DNA from: Bovifimicola ammoniilytica
Lineage (GTDB): Bacteria; Bacillota; Clostridia; Lachnospirales; Lachnospiraceae
Assembly (NCBI RefSeq): GCF_025567085.1
Contig: NZ_JAOQJN010000003.1
Location: 1-64,000 of the forward strand
Direction: 5' to 3'
Length of the DNA: 64,000 nt
In this document: piece after piece, positions 33,835-43,017 of the stretch
Position numbering within the stretch: position 1 is the stretch's first letter
Layout of the letters: every line of letters begins with the position of its first letter
Translations under genes and position numbers: made by a program
Notes under the pieces: generated by a model
Databases searched by the model: none
Seen by the model: only the letters and a program-made list of their open reading frames with translations
Told to the model about the DNA's origin: nothing

Positions 33835-35295
33835 TTATGCTTCATATTCACCACGAATATCTTCCTTAGGTGGTTCTATAGGATACTTTCCATTAAAACA
33901 TCCTGTACAAATAGGAAGTCCTTCCACCATCTGTGATAATCTGTCTATTTCTAGATAACCTAACGAATCCGCACCGATAATCTGTCTGATTTCTTCAATC
34001 GTTCTGTTATGCGCAATTAACTGTTCTTTACTTGGAATATCCGTTCCAAAATAACACTCATTTAAAAATGGTGGTGAACTTATTCTTACATGCACCTCTG
34101 TAGCACCTGCTTCCTTAAGCATTCCTACTATACGGTCACTCGTAGTACCTCTTACAATAGAGTCATCTATCATAATTACTCTTTTACCCTTAACTGCTTC
34201 TTTCAAAACGTTAAGTTTAACTCTTACACTTGATTCCCTGCTGCTCTGCTTAGGCTTTATAAATGTACGTCCGACATATCCGTTCTTAACAAATGCAGTA
34301 CCATAAGGAATTCCTGATTCTAAAGAATATCCTAATGCTGCCGCATTTCCTGATTCCGGCACACCTACTACTAAATCAGCCTCTACAGGATGATCCATGG
34401 CAAGATATCTTCCTGCCATAATTCTTGAATGATATACTGAAATTCCATCAATTATACTGTCCGGTCTTGCGAAATAAATATATTCAAATATACATCTTGC
34501 TTCTTTCTCTTTAGGCAGACATAATGATGTATCAGATATTATCTTACCATCAGTAATAGTTACTATCTCACCAGGTAAGACATCTCTTACATGCTCTGCA
34601 CCGATAGTATCAAGTGCACATGTCTCTGAAGCTAAAATATATGTATTATCTCTTTTACCAATGCATAATGGCTTAAAACCATATGGGTCTCTTGCACCTA
34701 TTAATTTTCTCGGACTCATTACAATTAATGAATAAGCACCTTTTATCTTCTTAATAGTCTCTTTGACAGCTTCCTCAACCGAACCACATTTAATTCTGGC
34801 TCTTGCGATAAGATATGCTATAACTTCTGAATCTATTGTAGTCTGGAAAATAGCTCCGGTATACTCTAGTTCCTTGCGAAGTTCTAACGCATTAATAAGA
34901 TTTCCATTATGTGCAAGTCCAAGAATACCTTTCACATAATTAAGTACCAATGGCTGTGCATTCTCTCTCGTACTGCTTCCTGCTGTAGAATATCTTGTAT
35001 GTCCGACACCGATATTACCTTTTAATTTTTCAAGATTATCCGGCTGGAACACTTCATTTACAAGGCCCATATCCTTATAGACACTTACCTTGCCCTTTGG
35101 TCCCTCTGTATCACTTACAGCTATTCCGCAGCTTTCCTGACCTCTGTGCTGTAATGCAAATAAACCATAATAAATCGATGATGCCACATCATTGCCATCG
35201 AAATCATACATTCCGAATACACCACATTCCTCATGTAATGTATCGTCTGCATCCGGTGACATACAACAGTTACTAATTTCATGTATATTCTTCAT
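33835..35295 (-). CDS. purF: Amidophosphoribosyltransferase
   Basis: The first committed enzyme of purine synthesis: PRPP and glutamine give phosphoribosylamine. 486 residues with a 23-residue propeptide ending HEE, then Cys24 (CGVFGMYDFDG), which becomes the N-terminal nucleophile after self-cleavage. The PRPP loop is VIMIDDSIVRGTT. Fe-S ligands are visible as ARCIF, NECYF and ICTGC. A consensus promoter lies 190 bases upstream. I saw no purine riboswitch. Confidence 0.95.
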   Translation of the reverse strand: MKNIHEISNCCMSPDADDTLHEECGVFGMYDFDGNDVASSIYYGLFALQHRGQESCGIAVSDTEGPKGKVSVYKDMGLVNEVFQPDNLEKLKGNIGVGHTRYSTAGSSTRENAQPLVLNYVKGILGLAHNGNLINALELRKELEYTGAIFQTTIDSEVIAYLIARARIKCGSVEEAVKETIKKIKGAYSLIVMSPRKLIGARDPYGFKPLCIGKRDNTYILASETCALDTIGAEHVRDVLPGEIVTITDGKIISDTSLCLPKEKEARCIFEYIYFARPDSIIDGISVYHSRIMAGRYLAMDHPVEADLVVGVPESGNAAALGYSLESGIPYGTAFVKNGYVGRTFIKPKQSSRESSVRVKLNVLKEAVKGKRVIMIDDSIVRGTTSDRIVGMLKEAGATEVHVRISSPPFLNECYFGTDIPSKEQLIAHNRTIEEIRQIIGADSLGYLEIDRLSQMVEGLPICTGCFNGKYPIEPPKEDIRGEYEA

Positions 35296-35483
35296 ACGGT
35301 CTGTACTCCTTTAAGTTTATTCTGTGAGCTTTTCTGAAATAAAATATATCTTATAGCCAAATATCGCATTAAATATGACATTATTCTATTGTCTTTTACA
35401 AAATAAATATATCTTAAAACCTTATGCTCTTAACTTATAAACCTAAATGCCTAATCATATTTCACTCTTACTAAACAAGGTAA

Positions 35484-35512
35484 ATTATAATACAATACAT
35501 ACTTAAAATCAA
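35484..35512 (-). promoter_or_regulatory. Promoter of purF
   Basis: TTGATT (35507-35512), 17-base spacer, TATAAT (35484-35489). It gives a leader of about 180 bases with no recognised riboswitch. Confidence 0.65.
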
Positions 35513-35558
35513 ATCAATTTTCCACATTGAATATTATTTGTATAACTTTGCAAAATTC

Positions 35559-35587
35559 TTGAATAATCAGATAATTACTTGTATAAT
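35559..35587 (+). promoter_or_regulatory. Promoter of the PilZ gene
   Basis: TTGAAT (35559-35564), 17-base spacer, TATAAT (35582-35587). Hairpin array R2 lies between it and the start codon, i.e. in the 5' UTR. Confidence 0.6.
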
Positions 35588-35602
35588 ATATCCAAGATAT
35601 AT

Positions 35603-35742
35603 TTGCAGCTGCGTCTGCAAAATGGAGCCAGTGTGAAAGAATTGTGCTGATGCACCAATTCTTTCGCCCCAAACTAATTGTTTCCGGGCGAAAACAATTA
35701 GTTTTATGGCAGATTAGAAATCGCATACGCGAATTTCTAATC
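35603..35742. repeat. Hairpin array R2 (four modules)
   Basis: Modules: TTTGCAG/CTGCAAA (35603-35621), GAAAGAATTG/CAATTCTTTC (35635-35665), AAACTAATTGTTT/AAACAATTAGTTT (35671-35704) and GATTAGAAAT/ATTTCTAATC with an inner CGC/GCG (35712-35742). The second and fourth resemble modules of R1 and R6/R7. Confidence 0.75.
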
Positions 35743-35780
35743 GCCTCCTCGCGAACAAGTCGCTCAGAATGGAGAATAGT

Positions 35781-36146
35781 ATGCCTGAAAAAGAAAAACG
35801 TCGTTATAAAAGAATGAATGTTGATTTAAAACTTAATATCTCAAAGTTATTTCATCAAGATAATGGAGTGATTGCCAATATTGATGCTCCAATTGAAGTT
35901 ACTGATATCTCAAAAGGGGGTATCGGTTTCACATCTTCTGCAACACTTCCTACCGGATATTACTTCAATGCCAAAATCAAATTAGGTGGTGATGACTCTA
36001 TATTATATACGGTTGTAAGAATCGTAAGAAGCCGCCTATGTGATAATGGACTTAAGAATTATGGTGCTGAATTTATAGGTCTTGCTCCTATACTTAATTA
36101 TATCTTTGATGATTATGAAGCAACTTTGGATAATTCTAACAATTAA
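35781..36146 (+). CDS. PilZ-domain protein (c-di-GMP receptor)
   Basis: About 121 residues, a single PilZ domain. The c-di-GMP-binding arginine motif is RRYKR near the N-terminus, and the second motif DISKGGIGF (D-x-S-x-x-G) lies at about residues 42-50. Such stand-alone PilZ proteins pass the c-di-GMP signal to a partner. The frame opens at 35769, but that ATG is inside an AATGGAG ribosome site; ATG 35781 (MPEKEKRRYKR) is chosen. It is monocistronic. Confidence 0.85.
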   Translation: MPEKEKRRYKRMNVDLKLNISKLFHQDNGVIANIDAPIEVTDISKGGIGFTSSATLPTGYYFNAKIKLGGDDSILYTVVRIVRSRLCDNGLKNYGAEFIGLAPILNYIFDDYEATLDNSNN

Positions 36147-36188
36147 TTAGACATCTTGTTTTACTCTGTATTTACTATTTATTATTAA

Positions 36189-36242
36189 AATCAAAAGTCA
36201 GAAAACTTTCCTTTTATTCAGGAAATTTTCTGATTTTTGATT
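36189..36242. terminator. Bidirectional terminator between pilZ and gatB
   Basis: A 54-base imperfect inverted repeat (AATCAAAA/TTTTTGATT outer arms, GGAAA core) with A and T tracts on both sides, between convergent genes. Confidence 0.8.
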
Positions 36243-36272
36243 CTATAACCATATTATTTACCATAAGCGGAT

Positions 36273-37703
36273 TTACAATAATTCCTTTAAAATTTTATTT
36301 ATCATTCCCGGATTAGCTTTTCCCTTAGTAGCTTTCATAGCCTGACCTACTAAGAATCCAATCGCCTTGTCCTTACCATTATGATAATCCTCAACAGACT
36401 GTGGATTATTAGCCACTATTTCTTCAAGCATTTTTCTTAATCCTTCTTCATCATTGTCCATTTTTAAACCATGTTCTTCGATGTATACGTCAGGATCAAT
36501 ATCTTCAGTAAATACCTTCTCAAATACTTCTTTTGCTACTGAACTGTTAATTGTTCCGGCATCTATAAGTTTAATAAGTTTTGCAAGATTTACTGGTGAA
36601 AATGAAATTTCTTCAGCATCCATCTCATGCTCTTTAAGAAGTCTCATTGTCTCGCCCATAAGATAATTACTTACTTTCTTGGCATTCGCACCCTCACTTA
36701 CTGTTTCTTCGAAAATATCTGCCAATTTCTTAGTTGCTGTAATAATTCCGGCATCATATTCAGGAATACCATATTCCTTAATATATCTTGCCATCTTCTC
36801 TTCCCTGAATTCTGGCTGACTGTCTTTAATACGTTTAAGCCATTCATCACTAATTACAATAGGTACAAGGTCTGGTTCAGGGAAATATCTGTAATCCTTA
36901 GCATCCTCCTTAGAACGCATTGGATAGGAATACTCTTTGTTATCGTCCCATCTTCTAGTCTCCTGTATTACTTTTTCACCTGATTCGATTAAATCAATCT
37001 GTCTTGCTCTCTCATTTTCAATTGCCCTTGAAATTGCCTTAAATGAGTTGAGGTTCTTCATCTCTGTTCGTGTGCCAAATTCTTTGGCTCCCATTTCCCT
37101 TACGGAAATGTTTACATCGGCACGCATTGAACCCTCGTTAAGTTTACAGTCAGATGCTCCAAGATACTGGATTATCATTCTAAGCTTCTCAAGATAAGAA
37201 ATAACTTCATCTGAGGAACGCATATCAGGTTCTGATACTATTTCAATAAGCGGAACTCCTGACCTGTTATAGTCAACTAATGAGCAGTCCTCCCAATCAT
37301 CATGTATTAACTTACCTGCATCTTCCTCCATATGAATCTCATGAATACCTACTTTTTTTCTTCCATTTTCACCATCTATTTCCACATAACCATTTCGGCA
37401 GATAGGAAGATATAACTGTGAAATCTGGTAGTTCTGTGGATTATCAGGATAGAAATAATTCTTTCTGTCAAATTTACAATATCTTGTGATGTCACAGTTA
37501 GTAGCAACGCCTACTGACATCGCATATTCCACTACCTGTTTATTAAGTACCGGAAGACTTCCCGGCATACCTGTACAAACCGGACATGTATGTGCATTAG
37601 GTTCGGCACCAAATGCAGTTGAACAGCCACAGAATATCTTCGTCTTTGTAGCTAACTCAACATGTACTTCAAGTCCAATAACTGTTTCATATACTTTACT
37701 CAT
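36273..37703 (-). CDS. gatB: Asp/Glu-tRNA amidotransferase subunit B
   Basis: The tRNA-binding and kinase subunit of GatCAB, which phosphorylates and amidates Asp-tRNA(Asn) or Glu-tRNA(Gln). Motifs: YETVIGLEVHVEL, TKIFCGCSTAFGAEPNAHTCPVCTG (zinc-binding cysteines) and SGVPLIEIVSEPD. The YqeY-like C-terminal domain ends GMINKILKELL. Start ATG 37703 (MSKVYET) is set by GGAG 6 bases upstream, although the frame opens 30 bases earlier. One base separates it from the gatA stop. About 476 residues. Confidence 0.95.
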   Translation of the reverse strand: MSKVYETVIGLEVHVELATKTKIFCGCSTAFGAEPNAHTCPVCTGMPGSLPVLNKQVVEYAMSVGVATNCDITRYCKFDRKNYFYPDNPQNYQISQLYLPICRNGYVEIDGENGRKKVGIHEIHMEEDAGKLIHDDWEDCSLVDYNRSGVPLIEIVSEPDMRSSDEVISYLEKLRMIIQYLGASDCKLNEGSMRADVNISVREMGAKEFGTRTEMKNLNSFKAISRAIENERARQIDLIESGEKVIQETRRWDDNKEYSYPMRSKEDAKDYRYFPEPDLVPIVISDEWLKRIKDSQPEFREEKMARYIKEYGIPEYDAGIITATKKLADIFEETVSEGANAKKVSNYLMGETMRLLKEHEMDAEEISFSPVNLAKLIKLIDAGTINSSVAKEVFEKVFTEDIDPDVYIEEHGLKMDNDEEGLRKMLEEIVANNPQSVEDYHNGKDKAIGFLVGQAMKATKGKANPGMINKILKELL

Positions 37704-37704
37704 A

Positions 37705-39150
37705 TTAATCTCCATTTCTTCTTGCCTGTTCATAAGTATAAGCTGTTCTTATAAGGTTCTTCTCCTTAAAACAGTCACCTATTAACTGTAATCCGATTGG
37801 CAATCCCTTTGAATCTTTTCCACATGGAATGCTTATTCCCGGAAGTCCTGCAAGATTGACTGATATTGTATATATATCACCTAAATACATTTTAAGTGGA
37901 TCTGAAAGGCTTTCTCCTAATTTAGGTGCTGTAGTCGGTGCAACTGGTCCTAATATAACATCATATTTAGCAAATGCATCATCAAATGCTTTCTTAATAA
38001 GAGCCTTAACTCTTAATGCCTTAAGATAATATGCATCATAGTAACCTGAACTTAACACGAATGAACCGAGCATAATTCTTCTCTTGACTTCTGTTCCAAA
38101 GCCCTCTGAACGGGTTTTCTTATACATATTATGCAAATCTGTAAATTCTTCTGTTCTGTATCCGTATTTAATTCCATCGAATCTCTCAAGGTTCGAGCTG
38201 GCTTCTGCTGCTGCAATTGTATAGTAAGCAGGTACTGCATATTCTACCAGACTTAAATCAAATTCTTCTACGATTGCACCTTTTCTCTTAAGAACCTCTG
38301 CTGCCTCTAATACAGCTTTCTTAACTTCATCATCTAAACCATCGCCGAAATAATCTCTTGGAATACCGATTCTCATACCTTTTACATCATTAACTAATGC
38401 TGATGTAAAATCTGTATCATCCCGTTGTATAGATGTTGAATCTTTAGTGTCATGTCCTGATATAACCTCAAGTATTGTTGCACAGTCTGTTACATCTTTA
38501 CATAAAGGTCCAATCTGGTCTAGAGATGAACCATATGCAATCAGGCCATAGCGTGATACCGTCGAATAAGTAGGCTTCATTCCTACTACACCACAATATC
38601 CAGCCGGCTGTCTTATTGAACCACCTGTATCTGAACCTAATGCATAGAAGCACTCTTTCGCAGCTACTGCGGCCGCTGAACCACCTGATGAACCTCCCGG
38701 TACATATTCAGGATTACATGGATTCTTAGTAACTCCATATGCTGATGTCTCTGTCGTTGAACCCATTGCGAATTCATCCATATTTGTTTTACCGATTATT
38801 ACAGCTCCGGCTTTCTCTAATTTTTCCACCGCCTCTGCCGAAAATGTTGGAACAAAATTATTAAGAATCTTTGATGCACATGTTGTAAGCATATCCTTTG
38901 TACACATATTATCCTTTATGGCTACAGGTACTCCGGCAAGCGGACCGTCTAATTCACCTGAATCAATCTTAGCCTGTACATCTTCTGCCTGTTTTAATAC
39001 TTTTTCTTTATCAATGGTAATATAGCAATGATAAATATCTTCTTTCTTATCAATTTGTTCTAATACAGCTTTAGCGGCTTCTAAAACAGTTACTTCTTTA
39101 TTCTTAATTTTCTCTGCAAGCTCTGTTGCAGTATAATCTAAAATACTCAT
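37705..39150 (-). CDS. gatA: Asp/Glu-tRNA amidotransferase subunit A
   Basis: The amidase subunit that releases ammonia from glutamine. It has the amidase-signature triad: Lys in VAIKDN, then the GGSSGGSAAAVA and GSDTGGSIRQPA serines. About 481 residues from ATG 39150 (MSILDYTATEL), matching homologues; a GTG at 39168 is an alternative and neither has a strong RBS. It lies between gatC and gatB. Confidence 0.95.
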   Translation of the reverse strand: MSILDYTATELAEKIKNKEVTVLEAAKAVLEQIDKKEDIYHCYITIDKEKVLKQAEDVQAKIDSGELDGPLAGVPVAIKDNMCTKDMLTTCASKILNNFVPTFSAEAVEKLEKAGAVIIGKTNMDEFAMGSTTETSAYGVTKNPCNPEYVPGGSSGGSAAAVAAKECFYALGSDTGGSIRQPAGYCGVVGMKPTYSTVSRYGLIAYGSSLDQIGPLCKDVTDCATILEVISGHDTKDSTSIQRDDTDFTSALVNDVKGMRIGIPRDYFGDGLDDEVKKAVLEAAEVLKRKGAIVEEFDLSLVEYAVPAYYTIAAAEASSNLERFDGIKYGYRTEEFTDLHNMYKKTRSEGFGTEVKRRIMLGSFVLSSGYYDAYYLKALRVKALIKKAFDDAFAKYDVILGPVAPTTAPKLGESLSDPLKMYLGDIYTISVNLAGLPGISIPCGKDSKGLPIGLQLIGDCFKEKNLIRTAYTYEQARRNGD

Positions 39151-39179
39151 CTCTACACTAAGCCTCACTTCCGATTAAT

Positions 39180-39473
39180 TTACTCAAATGTTTTTGGTAC
39201 ATTAAACATTCCATCTTTTTCTTCAGGAGCATTCTTAAGTATATTATCTCTGTCATCTCCATTCGTAACCACATCTTCACGAAATACGTTATTAACTGGA
39301 AATACATGGCTCATAGGTTCTACACCCTCTGTATCTAACTCATTTAATTTATCAATATAATTAAGCATATTAGCCATATCTTTCTTGGCCTGCTCTTTTT
39401 CCTCTCCACTAAGTTCTAACTTAGCAAGAATACCAACATAATCAATCGTTTCATCTGAAATTACGTTTGCCAT
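39180..39473 (-). CDS. gatC: Asp/Glu-tRNA amidotransferase subunit C
   Basis: The small subunit (about 97 aa) that wraps and stabilises GatA. Typical sequence: ISDETIDYVGILAKLEL near the N-terminus, MLNYIDKLNELDTEGVEPMSH and a C-terminal NVPKTFE. Start ATG 39473 follows GGAGG by 6 bases; the ATG at 39485 belongs to the AATGGAG motif. It lies 29 bases before gatA. Confidence 0.92.
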   Translation of the reverse strand: MANVISDETIDYVGILAKLELSGEEKEQAKKDMANMLNYIDKLNELDTEGVEPMSHVFPVNNVFREDVVTNGDDRDNILKNAPEEKDGMFNVPKTFE

Positions 39474-39491
39474 ATTAACCTCCATTTCACA

Positions 39492-39576
39492 GACGTTTAC
39501 GTCGAAGGAATCGCGAGCAAAATTTCAGATTTTGCTCTGCGATAATATTACTTTGCGACACCTGCTGCACAAAGTA
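39492..39576. repeat. Hairpin array R3 between aspS and gatC
   Basis: Modules: GACGT/ACGTC (39492-39503), GAGCAAAAT/ATTTTGCTC (39515-39537, the same module as the first of R1) and TACTTTG/CAAAGTA (39549-39576). It sits inside the aspS-gatCAB operon. Confidence 0.7.
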
Positions 39577-39586
39577 GCCTCCACTT

Positions 39587-41338
39587 CTAATCTCTTACTT
39601 TAATATGAACTTCTCTTAACTGCTGTTCTGTTACCTCATTTGGTGCGCCACACATCAGATCCTGTGCAGTTCCACTCATTGGGAATGGAATAATCTCTCT
39701 AATATTCTCTTCATTTCTAAGAAGCATAATCATTCGGTCAACACCAGGTGCCATTCCTGCATGTGGTGGTGCTCCGAACTGGAATGCATTATATAAAGCT
39801 CCGAATTTGCTCTTTAGAACTTCTTCATTATATCCTGCTATTTCAAATGCCTTAACCATTATCTGCATATCATGATTTCTAACTGCACCAGATGACAATT
39901 CCACTCCATTACATACAATATCATACTGATATGCTAAAATGTCAAGTGGGTCTTTAGTATTTAATGCCTCAAGTCCTCCCTGTGGCATTGAAAATGGGTT
40001 ATGTGTAAAACCGATTTTCTTCTCTTCTTCATCATATTCAAACATAGGAAAATCATTTATATAGCAGAAACGATATGAATTTTTCTCTATTAAATCAAGT
40101 TTTTCGCCTAATTCTGTTCTAATCTGTCCTGCATACAGATTAGCTCTTGCTTCTCTGTCTGCTATAAAGAAAATTGTGTCTCCTGCTTCTAATCCGGCAT
40201 AATCTAATAATTCTTTTTTCATCTCATCAGGAATGAATTTATCAATAGGACCTTTATAAGATAAATCTTCTTCTACTTCAAGATATCCAAGTCCGCCCAT
40301 TCCTATTGATGTTGCAAATTTGAGTAATTTTTCATGAAAACCTTTAGACATATCTGCGTGAACCTTAATTGCTCTTACTGTCTTTTTATGAAATGGCTTG
40401 AATGTACATCTCTGGAAGAATTCTGATACATCTATTATTCTTAATGGGTTACGAAGATCCGGTTTATCAGTACCAAATTCTAACATAGCCTGTTTATAGC
40501 TGATTATAGGATATGGTGCTTTAGTAACCGCGTAGCCTTCTGGTGCAAATTTCTCAAATGTAGCTGTTAAAACTTCTTCACCTACTTTGAATACATCTTC
40601 CTGAGTAGCAAAACTCATCTCGAAATCTAGCTGGTAGAATTCTCCCGGCGAACGGTCTGCTCTTGCATCTTCATCTCTAAAACATGGTGCAATCTGGAAA
40701 TATTTATCAAAACCTGACACCATCAAAAGTTGTTTATACTGCTGTGGTGCTTGTGGTAATGCATAAAATTTACCTTTATATTTTCTGGATGGAACAATAT
40801 AATCTCTTGCACCCTCTGGAGATGAAGCACATAAAATAGGTGTCTGTATCTCTAAAAAGCCCATTTCTGTCATCTTATCTCTTAAGAATCTTATAACATT
40901 CGAACGGAAAATCATATTGTCTTTGACTTTCTGATTTCTCAAATCAAGATATCTGTATTTTAATCTTAAATCCTCCCTTGTCTCTTTAGAAGTCTGTATC
41001 TCAAATGGAAGCTGTGCATATACTTTACCAAGTATATCAATTGAATGTGCCTCTACCTCAATTGTACCTGATGGAATCTTTGGGTTGTATGTCTCTTCAT
41101 CTCTTTTTTCCACAAGTCCCTCAATAGATACACAATCTTCTTTCACAATACCATGTAATAAATCTGTATTTCTAAGTACTACCTGTACCACACCATACAT
41201 ATCCCTCAAATCTATAAACGATACTCCACCATGATCTCGGATATTCTCTACCCAGCCTGCAATTCTTATCTCTTTACCAATGTCTTCTTCTTTCACATTG
41301 TTCAATGTCACATCTCTGTAAATGCCTTTTTCTTTCAT
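39587..41338 (-). CDS. aspS: Aspartyl-tRNA synthetase, probably non-discriminating
   Basis: About 583 residues, a bacterial-type AspRS with an OB-fold anticodon domain (1-110), class II catalytic motifs (FLEIQTPIL; FRDEDARADRSPGEFYQLDFEMS; GVDRMIMLL near the end) and a GAD insertion. The anticodon-loop-contacting segment reads RDHGG. His-Gly at this place marks AspRS enzymes that also charge tRNA(Asn) (shown for Pseudomonas), versus Leu in the E. coli enzyme. Linkage to gatCAB supports that reading. Start ATG 41338 (MKEKGIYRD) follows AAAGGAAAG. It is controlled by a T-box leader. Confidence 0.94.
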   Translation of the reverse strand: MKEKGIYRDVTLNNVKEEDIGKEIRIAGWVENIRDHGGVSFIDLRDMYGVVQVVLRNTDLLHGIVKEDCVSIEGLVEKRDEETYNPKIPSGTIEVEAHSIDILGKVYAQLPFEIQTSKETREDLRLKYRYLDLRNQKVKDNMIFRSNVIRFLRDKMTEMGFLEIQTPILCASSPEGARDYIVPSRKYKGKFYALPQAPQQYKQLLMVSGFDKYFQIAPCFRDEDARADRSPGEFYQLDFEMSFATQEDVFKVGEEVLTATFEKFAPEGYAVTKAPYPIISYKQAMLEFGTDKPDLRNPLRIIDVSEFFQRCTFKPFHKKTVRAIKVHADMSKGFHEKLLKFATSIGMGGLGYLEVEEDLSYKGPIDKFIPDEMKKELLDYAGLEAGDTIFFIADREARANLYAGQIRTELGEKLDLIEKNSYRFCYINDFPMFEYDEEEKKIGFTHNPFSMPQGGLEALNTKDPLDILAYQYDIVCNGVELSSGAVRNHDMQIMVKAFEIAGYNEEVLKSKFGALYNAFQFGAPPHAGMAPGVDRMIMLLRNEENIREIIPFPMSGTAQDLMCGAPNEVTEQQLREVHIKVRD

Positions 41339-41481
41339 ACTGACCACTTTCCTTTCTTTCACTTAATTCACCAAATTTTCTTATACATATAATTCCGGGT
41401 TAAATATAGAAATATTTTTAATATTTTGTAAATCTTTATATATCCTGACATCTTCTAATCATTTATCAGAACATAGAAAAA

Positions 41482-41738
41482 CCCCGGAATATAATTAAAT
41501 ATTCCGGGGACGAATTATCACAATCCGCGGTACCACCCACGTTCAAGAAAGTTATCTTTCTTACTCTCATAACACTTAACGCGTGTAAACGTATCTACCT
41601 ACTGCATTGTTCAGTAAATCTACTCCAGAGTGTTCCAGTTCAACGTTCCATTGAATAATGCTCTCAGTCGATGGCATCATATTCCTGTCAAGTCCCATTT
41701 GTTCCAGTCTCTTTCACAGTATTTATATATTTATTATA
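41482..41738 (-). promoter_or_regulatory. T-box leader of the aspS-gatCAB operon
   Basis: Minus-strand RNA contains the T-box consensus TGGGTGGTACCGCGG (41525-41539), whose UGG bases pair with the free NCCA end of uncharged tRNA. A strong terminator follows (CCCCGGAATA.../...TATTCCGGGG, 41481-41510) with TTTTTC. Upstream lies stem I, with a distal hairpin around 41650-41690. A -10 TATAAT is at 41733-41738. Both GAC and AAC triplets occur in the stem I region, so I cannot assign the specifier to tRNA(Asp) or tRNA(Asn). Confidence 0.92.
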
Positions 41739-41791
41739 GAGCATTCACATTGTTTTATATGAAAAATACAGAGAATTTTTCGATATAAAAT

Positions 41792-41932
41792 AATAAAGAA
41801 TGTCGCTTGCGACATTCTCCGCCTGTGGCGGGTTGCGATAGCAACATTTTCTGCTCCGCCGCAGTGCGATCCTCGCGTAGCGTTTTTTGCTTACCAGGAC
41901 AATTTCAACGAAATTTCCTGGTAAGCAAAAAG
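41792..41932. repeat. Dispersed 140-bp element, copy R4
   Basis: Near-identical to 59961-60100 and in the same orientation. It contains four hairpins: GAATGTCGC/GCGACATTC, CCGCC/GGCGG, GTTGC/GCAAC, and a 16-bp stem TTTTTGCTTACCAGGA with its complement around a 16-base loop. No coding capacity is seen. Confidence 0.8.
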
Positions 41933-42000
41933 GGCATTCTGAATAAATCAGAACGCCTTTGCTCTTTCTCAAATATAAAACAAAAAGTATTGATTGTCAA
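41932..42000 (-). terminator. Terminator hairpin with a promoter-like sequence just upstream
   Basis: The hairpin GGCGTTCTGA/TCAGAATGCCC (41932-41957) is followed by TTTTTGC, the likely end of the 42103-42921 gene. Between that gene and the hairpin lies TTGACA (41995-42000), 17-base spacer, TATATT (41972-41977), so a very short RNA is possible. Confidence 0.55.
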
Positions 42001-42102
42001 GCACTATTTTTATCACTTTTAATTATACATAAAACTTATTTATAAAGTTGCCAGAATCCATAAATGCGAAAGTTCCATATATAGCACTAACTTTCATCAT
42101 TT

Positions 42103-42921
42103 TTAATATCGGCTGAATCTTCTCATAGCATCTTTTTCCCACATTTCGCTGCTGCTCTCGAAATCATCTTCATCATCATCTAATGCAAGCTCATCTAATC
42201 CACTAAACAAATCATCTATATCATTTTTCTTAGACTTAGTTTTATTCTTATCGGATGTATTGCCTGTCTTATTCTTAGTACCTGTTTCTTTCATAACATT
42301 ATCTGAAATGTTATGTTTAACTTCGCTTACATCATAGTCAGCAATTTCATTAGGGATATTGCTTTTTGTATCAGGCTTTGGCATCTCTAATACAATTCGC
42401 TTAACAACTCTGTTTTTTTCTTTCTTACCTGCTGTCATCTTAATGTCAGTAATCTTTTCTTCTGTATCAAATGATTCTCCACTTTCATAGAGTTCATTTT
42501 CTAATTTATCAATCTCCACATCAAGCATTGTGATTGTATCATTCATTCTCTTAAGCTCTGCTGCCACCGGGTTTTTAATCTTGAGTTTATCCGCAAGTGG
42601 TTTAGAATACTTAGTGTCTGAATTGACAAACAAGTCAAATCCCTTAACCAGAAACAGAACAAAGCTTCCTATAAATACTATCATTACAAAAGGACTTAGA
42701 AATCTTCCCATTCCTGCTATAGTTACATGTTTCGTATTATGCATCATTGATACGAGAACTACATAATGAAACAGAAATGATATAGCTGCAACCATTCCAC
42801 TCTTTTTAACTATCTCGATCTGTTTCTCATAATCTGTTGCTAACACTTTTCTCTCGTGCTTTTTGTCTTCACTTTCTTTTTGTAAGGTCTTCAATCTCTT
42901 CTTAATATCACTACTATTCAT
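42103..42921 (-). CDS. Unknown membrane protein with coiled coils
   Basis: 272 residues. A charged N-terminal helix (1-40) precedes two membrane segments at about 42-60 and 72-95. A coiled-coil stretch (about 120-150) is followed by a long Lys/Asn/Asp-rich, probably disordered, C-terminus ending in an acidic run (LALDDDEDD) and MRRFSRY. No family is recognised. The RBS is AATGGAGG. It is downstream of the P-type ATPase by about 100 bases. Confidence 0.65.
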   Translation of the reverse strand: MNSSDIKKRLKTLQKESEDKKHERKVLATDYEKQIEIVKKSGMVAAISFLFHYVVLVSMMHNTKHVTIAGMGRFLSPFVMIVFIGSFVLFLVKGFDLFVNSDTKYSKPLADKLKIKNPVAAELKRMNDTITMLDVEIDKLENELYESGESFDTEEKITDIKMTAGKKEKNRVVKRIVLEMPKPDTKSNIPNEIADYDVSEVKHNISDNVMKETGTKNKTGNTSDKNKTKSKKNDIDDLFSGLDELALDDDEDDFESSSEMWEKDAMRRFSRY

Positions 42922-43017
42922 AACTAAACCTCCATTTAGTATACATACCAGATTATTATTTTAGCACATATATCTAAAATTATCCATATTTTATGAAAAC
43001 TATTACAAATTTTATAG

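Noticed and set aside
35296..35483. Possible purine riboswitch before purF
   Set aside because: No conserved purine-aptamer loops or three-way junction were found in the leader.
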